47,925 nucleotides of DNA from CAZQKW01 sp964594075 (GTDB lineage Bacteria > Desulfobacterota > WTBG01 > CAIYCZ01), in contig CAZQKW010000029.1 of NCBI GenBank assembly GCA_964594075.1, forward strand, positions 1 to 47,925, read 5' to 3'. The translations under genes were made by a program, and so were the position numbers. Shown here piece by piece: positions 44,472 to 47,925 of this stretch; position 1 is the first letter of the stretch; each line of letters starts with the position of its first letter. Below the pieces are notes generated by a model that did no database searches, was not told the origin of the DNA, and saw nothing but the letters and a program-made list of their open reading frames with translations.

Positions 44472-45707
44472 TTAGGCCTTGCCTTCCTGCAGGGCCTTTG
44501 CTTCCTGTCCTTTTCTTGCCCGGGTCATGCTGCGTTCAAGGTTCTTTACTGCGCTCTGTAAAGTGTTCTCCCCGAGGTGTGAATAACGGGCCGTCATTTT
44601 TATTTCTTCATGCCCCATCAGCTCTTTTACAGTGTAAAGATCGGTGCCAGCTTCAACTAACCAGGAAGCATATGTATGGCGCAAAGTATGAAAAACAACT
44701 TTTTGCCTGCGGTCTGTTATCCCTTCGTTTAAGCAAAGTGCTTTAACGGTTTCGCTAAATGCTTGCGGCGCGTCTCTAAACTTTTCGCCTCTTGCATTTA
44801 AAAAAACATTGTCCTCATTACCTTTTCTTTCCAGGGTGCTAAACATTTTTTTTACGTCCCCGGTCATAAAAGCGACGCGGTTCGTTCCCCCTTTTGGATC
44901 CATTACATAAATAAGCCCCCGGTCAACGTCTATGTTTCCCCATTGCAAGTTTGCTATTTCCCCAAAGCGCAAGCCCGTATGCAATGAAAGAAGCGCCATG
45001 CCGTAAACGGTTTTATTTCTTACTTGCAAGTCGTCTAAAATCGCTTTTGCTTCCTCATGGGTTAAGAAGCGCAAGCGCCTATTGTCAATTTTTGCAATTT
45101 TAACGTTCTTTCCGGGCCAGTCCCCCGTAACAAGTCCGTTATTCTTTGCCAAGTTCCAGGCGTTGCGGGCGGTTGCAAAAACGTATTGTATTGTTCGCGG
45201 GGCCTTGCCTGCGTCAATAAGCGCCCTCTTTATTTTCTCAATATGAAAAGGGGAAATGTCTTTAAGTGGGGTATGTTGTAAAACGGGTGCAAGCCAATTT
45301 TTATAATGTTCGTATTTCTTTCGGTAGCTTGCTTTTTTAGTTCCCGTCTTTGCGTGTGGGTAATAGGTATCTGTGAAAAATTCCCCAAAAGTAATGCTTT
45401 CTTTTTCCCGGCGCGCCTTTTCCTGTGCTTCACTTTCCTGGCGTTGCTTTTCAAGAGCCCGCTTTTCTGCTAAACTTGTGGGGCCTTCGCCTAACGTTTT
45501 TGCCTTTTGAAGTGCTGCCCGTTCAAGCGCGGCCTTCTTTGCTGTCCAGCCTTCGCTTTGCCAGCCAAGCCCTTCTTCTCTTTGCTTGCCGTTGTGCTGG
45601 TAGCGTATCGAAAAATAACGGTCAAGCTGCATACCATGCCGCCGCGTTTCATGTTCCCGGTAGCGTACGCCCTTATAACTGGTTTTATGCCATTTTAAAA
45701 CGGTCAT
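44472..45707 (-). CDS. int: Tyrosine-recombinase integrase
   Basis: 411 residues from the ATG at 45707, which has GGGGG upstream; a start at 45728 is weaker. The N-terminal arm-binding region and SAM-like core-binding domain (about 110-200) precede the catalytic domain. Catalytic residues are R247 in LHTGLRFGEI, the H-x-x-R box in FHTLRHTYAS, GHEEIKMTARYSHL and the nucleophile Y375. It should integrate the element into the 3' end of tRNA-Leu. It sits next to the right attachment repeat and is transcribed inward. Confidence 0.95.
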   Translation of the reverse strand: MTVLKWHKTSYKGVRYREHETRRHGMQLDRYFSIRYQHNGKQREEGLGWQSEGWTAKKAALERAALQKAKTLGEGPTSLAEKRALEKQRQESEAQEKARREKESITFGEFFTDTYYPHAKTGTKKASYRKKYEHYKNWLAPVLQHTPLKDISPFHIEKIKRALIDAGKAPRTIQYVFATARNAWNLAKNNGLVTGDWPGKNVKIAKIDNRRLRFLTHEEAKAILDDLQVRNKTVYGMALLSLHTGLRFGEIANLQWGNIDVDRGLIYVMDPKGGTNRVAFMTGDVKKMFSTLERKGNEDNVFLNARGEKFRDAPQAFSETVKALCLNEGITDRRQKVVFHTLRHTYASWLVEAGTDLYTVKELMGHEEIKMTARYSHLGENTLQSAVKNLERSMTRARKGQEAKALQEGKA

Positions 45708-45718
45708 AAAATCCCCCT

Positions 45719-45808
45719 TTAGGGACAAACAGGGACAAATAAAACATTTTTTACAACGGTTTTTTGGAATGTCCCCCGGCCTTCCTGTCCCTATTCTGTC
45801 CCTGTTTT
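45719..45808. repeat. TGTCCCT repeats near the right end
   Basis: 45786-45808 is the exact second copy of the 23-bp repeat at 41387-41409. At about 45721-45740 two further units lie in the opposite direction (AGGGACAAACAGGGACAAAT). They are likely integrase arm-binding sites just upstream of the integrase gene. Confidence 0.65.
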
Positions 45809-45930
45809 TAATTGGAAGGTAGGGGGTTTTAAGGGAAAAGTGGAATGTCTTTTAAGGGGAATAATAGAAAAAATAAAAGGTAAGTCAAGTAAATAGTGTG
45901 GTTAAATGAAAGTATGGGAAAAATAGCAAA

Positions 45931-45993
45931 AGGGGACTCAAAATCCCCCGGGCTTTACGCCCTTGAGAGTTCGAGTCTCTCCGCCGGCACCAA
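45931..45993 (+). repeat. Attachment site, distal copy
   Basis: An exact 63-bp copy of the 3' part of tRNA-Leu including CCA, without the 5' half, so it is not a working tRNA gene. Confidence 0.93.
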
Positions 45994-46000
45994 CGGTATA

Positions 46001-46087
46001 AAAAACCTCTCGCATTATTCGCCCATGCTCTTTGTGGTCCCCTAATCCCTCGTTGGGTATTGATGCAAGAGGTTTTTGTTTTTTTTA
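46001..46087 (+). terminator. Terminator, probably the original one of tRNA-Leu
   Basis: A 15-bp stem with one mismatch (46001-46015 with 46063-46077), a long loop of about 47 bases and a T-rich tail. It starts seven bases after the distal attachment repeat, as a tRNA terminator would before the element inserted. Confidence 0.65.
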
Positions 46088-46291
46088 AAAAGGTCTCCTC
46101 TTGAAGTAATCTATTCCCCACGATGGTTACGGTATGGCACGCTGCAGCACTGTCGGAATGATAATAGCCATGAGATTGAAAAATAAGCCATAACAACGCT
46201 ATTTTAAAACCTGATCCGAAGTTCGCTGTTTCTTGTTTATGCTGATTGTACAATATGTTGACAATCTGCAAAAACAATGATTCGCTGAGGT

Positions 46292-46603
46292 ATGGGTGAC
46301 CCCAAGTACCGCCAATATACGAAAAAGCAGATTGAAAAAGACTATCTGGATAATGGCCGCTCGATAATTCTTGAAAAGATTATCGAGGAAAAGGCAAGGG
46401 CGGGTGTGATTGCGCCCGGGAAAACCCAAAAGGCCGCTGATGTGTGGCTGACGTCCGCCAGGTGGTGGAAGCGATTGCAAATAAAAGTGCGCTATAAGAA
46501 GCATATCAAAACTGACCAGCAAGCCAGCGGTGATCCTGTGACAGTCGGTCTGGTGTTTGCAGCAGCGATTTTGATACCCAGAAGCGGTATTCATAGCTTT
46601 TGA
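46292..46603 (+). CDS. Hypothetical protein, possibly degraded
   Basis: 103 residues. The first 55 (KKQIEKDYLDNGRSIILEKI and following) look like real helical protein. The C-terminal part is of odd composition and may be out of frame. GAGG lies before the ATG. A long minus-strand frame overlaps it and has no protein-like features. The family was not recognised. Confidence 0.3.
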   Translation: MGDPKYRQYTKKQIEKDYLDNGRSIILEKIIEEKARAGVIAPGKTQKAADVWLTSARWWKRLQIKVRYKKHIKTDQQASGDPVTVGLVFAAAILIPRSGIHSF

Positions 46604-46902
46604 AAAGCCAACAGCGTTAGCGTCCGGTGTCGCCAACATCCAGAGTTTTTTTGTGCCATAGAGCAATTTCAATTTATAATTTGGCAATAACGGTTGAAAG
46701 TTTTTACATGACAATTTCGATTTTTTAAAGTATAAGTAGTTTGTTCCAATTTTTTCTCCCTTGTGAACCGTTCCCGGCCTTAATAGGGGGGATTGCTGAG
46801 GGGGGATTATTGAGTCTCGTGAACGGCATATAAATCTAACCCCGGTTGCTTACCCCGCCGGGGTTTTTGTTTTCCATTCACTTTGCTTGGCAGTAGGTTT
46901 TG
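46604..46902. other. Non-coding stretch with tandem repeat and terminator
   Basis: Contains a tandem pair of GGGGGGATT-NN-TGA (46786-46799 and 46800-46813) and a terminator-like hairpin at 46838-46873. No gene was recognised. Confidence 0.4.
46838..46873 (+). terminator. Rho-independent terminator
   Basis: Stem AACCCCGG (46838-46845) with CCGGGGTT (46858-46865), followed by TTTGTTTT. It points right on the plus strand. Confidence 0.7.
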
Positions 46903-47157
46903 TCAAGAAAGATTGTTGCGATCCGCCGCAGTGTATTCTGTAGTTACTATTATGCTTCCGAGGAAGTGTTCGGGGCCCGGCAGGATACGACGATCTTCGT
47001 CATAAAATTCGTCATAGAGATCTTGAAGCAGCTTTTCCACCTGCTCGCGCTGCCAGACATATTCGCGCTGGAAGTCAGGAACCGAATAAAAGTCCTTGAA
47101 AAGCGCTCCCACGCTGAGGTCTTGAGATTCTATTTTAAGCGTTAAGGGTTCGGTCAT
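46903..47157 (-). pseudogene. DUF262 (GmrSD-like) protein, truncated
   Basis: 84 residues with a proper start (GGAGG ribosome site) and the N-terminal DUF262 pattern: FYSVPDFQREYVWQREQVEKLLQDL, then HFLGSIIV. Full DUF262 proteins run on for hundreds of residues and contain a DGQQR motif soon after this point. Here a stop comes before it, followed by non-coding DNA with a terminator. DUF262 proteins include the GmrSD restriction enzymes that cut modified phage DNA. This copy is most likely inactive. Confidence 0.65.
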
Positions 47158-47409
47158 GATATTGCCTCCGCTGACATTGAAGACTTCCGATCTATGAATT
47201 CCGATTTCTGGTAAGGTTTTTCAATCATCAATTTTCGATCATCAATCATAAATCCGAAATTAATGAAGCATCCATTCAACTCAAATCGTCTTGTGTTGCA
47301 TATTCCTGAAAATGTGCAACACAAATTAAGTTGTGGCTCATTCATGAACCAAAAGGGCACTTGTGGCTCATGATGATTGACTATATGAGCTGCAAATAAT
47401 CTTGTCGGT
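47158..47409. other. Gap between fic and DUF262 remnants
   Basis: 252 bases with several short repeats of TTGTGGCTCAT (around 47332 and 47363). No gene was recognised. Confidence 0.35.
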
Positions 47410-47870
47410 TCATTCACTAGCTGTTTCCTCCTCAGTGATGTTGACAATTGCCAGGAGTGGAGCAAAAACCCATTTGCTACTCTTCCTGCCTTTTCCTTCT
47501 GACAGAACATTTAACAATTTTTCTTTTTTCAGATTTTCCACAATACGCTTTGCAGTGGGCAATGGTATGCCGGAACGGTTTGAAAAATCGGAAATAGAAA
47601 AGACCGGCCGGTAAAAGATGGTATCAATCGCCTGGATCGCATATTGGGAGCGGGTGATAGTCGGCACATCCTGCTTCATCTTCTCATAGAGGTTTAAAAT
47701 AGCCCGCGCCTTTTTGATGTTCTCTTTTGCCTGTTCTACGACGGCGGTGAGAAAAAACCGAATCCATCCGTTCCAGTCATCTTTCTCTGAAATGGCATGG
47801 AGCGCATGATAATATTGCGCGCGGTTTCGCTCGAGATAGGCGCTCAGGTAGAACATGGGTCTGGATAAGA
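47410..47870 (-). pseudogene. Fic-family protein, 5'-truncated
   Basis: The C-terminal part of a Fic protein. ILSRPMFYLSAYLERNRAQYY and DWNGWIRFFLTAVVEQA are typical of the region after the Fic catalytic HPFxxGNGR motif. A winged helix at the end (IPLPTAKRIVENLKKEKLL) resembles other Fic proteins. The catalytic motif is missing: upstream of about 47870 the frame runs into a tRNA-like sequence instead. Fic enzymes transfer AMP to target proteins. This copy should be inactive. Confidence 0.7.
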
Positions 47871-47925
47871 TGGCTCCCCAGCGCGGACTCGAATCCCGCT
47901 CCAGCGGGATTAACAGCCCTCTGTC
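47871..47925 (-). other. tRNA-Asn-like 3' fragment at the window edge
   Basis: Read on the minus strand it shows CTGTTAA, like the anticodon loop of tRNA-Asn(GTT), then TTCGAGTCC and an end in GGGGAGCCA. Both the anticodon and T stems have mismatches, and the 5' half is beyond the window. It could be a real, degenerate or hybrid tRNA. Confidence 0.45.

Larger units (their letters stand above)
41256..45993. mobile_element. Integrative element in tRNA-Leu, satellite-like
   Basis: About 4.7 kb bounded by the 63-bp direct repeats. All recognised genes lie on the minus strand. In transcription order from the right end they are integrase, a 265-residue unknown, an AlpA-like regulator, a 140-residue protein, a structured gap, a P27-like small terminase subunit, and three small proteins. 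There are no capsid, portal, tail or large terminase genes, no recognised primase and no conjugation genes. The intact tRNA is at the left end. This set is like phage satellites that carry their own TerS, but smaller. Confidence 0.88.

Noticed and set aside
45885..46277. Minus-strand frame containing RDSNSQGRKARGILSP
   Set aside because: It is the antisense translation of the distal tRNA-Leu copy, not a protein.
46199..46714. Long minus-strand frame of 171 codons
   Set aside because: Its composition (Cys/His/Leu scatter, no domain) is not protein-like, and it overlaps the more plausible plus-strand frame.
47154..47510. Minus-strand frame of 118 codons
   Set aside because: It overlaps the end of the fic remnant, has no ribosome site and contains low-complexity translated repeats.

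Overview
The window reads as chromosomal DNA of a diderm, probably anaerobic bacterium. LolA and a SurA-type chaperone imply an outer membrane with lipoproteins and beta-barrel proteins. MqnE, MqnA and MqnC show menaquinone made by the futalosine route, and UbiD, UbiA and a polyprenyl diphosphate synthase fit its later steps. The gene orders ftsK-lolA-mfd-surA and rpmA-proB-proA-nadD-rsfS resemble Desulfobacterota (deltaproteobacterial) chromosomes. That placement is an inference; a related uncultured diderm phylum would fit as well.

Layout. 1-1280: end of groEL with a perfect terminator, then ssb on the minus strand. 1281-10066: plus-strand genes ftsK, lolA, mfd, a surA-like chaperone and a HAD phosphatase. 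10110-15219: a minus-strand polytopic membrane protein, then an L,D-transpeptidase lipoprotein with an extra C-terminal DUF1287-like domain, an iron-sulfur flavoprotein, and a DUF1573 protein whose first conserved cysteine is encoded by an in-frame UGA. 15331-18357: ubiD, ubiA and two small membrane proteins. 18361-26430: minus-strand genes hflK-hflC and rpmA-proB-proA-nadD-rsfS-comF-polyprenyl synthase. 26733-30085: spmA-spmB, a LysM protein and an AAA+ ATPase. 30168-35527: a minus-strand run made of an M6 metalloprotease, mqnE, mqnA, mqnC and a second iron-sulfur flavoprotein. 35613-41161: a Mur ligase, cysS and uvrB. 41230-45993: tRNA-Leu(CAA) with an integrated element of about 4.7 kb. 45994-47925: an accessory flank with a displaced terminator, a truncated DUF262 gene and a 5'-truncated fic gene fused to a tRNA-like 3' end.

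Two observations stand out. First, the DUF1573 gene (14071-15219) is one reading frame broken only by a UGA at 14356, exactly where the family has the first Cys of its CGCT motif. Strong hairpins follow directly, so it is a good candidate for an undescribed selenoprotein. Second, the tRNA-Leu element is bounded by 63-bp perfect direct repeats. It carries an integrase, an AlpA-like regulator, a P27-like small terminase subunit, a structured non-coding stretch and several small unknown genes, but no capsid genes and no large terminase. That content suggests a very small phage satellite that hijacks packaging.

All product names rest on motif recognition by eye. No database search or computation was run.
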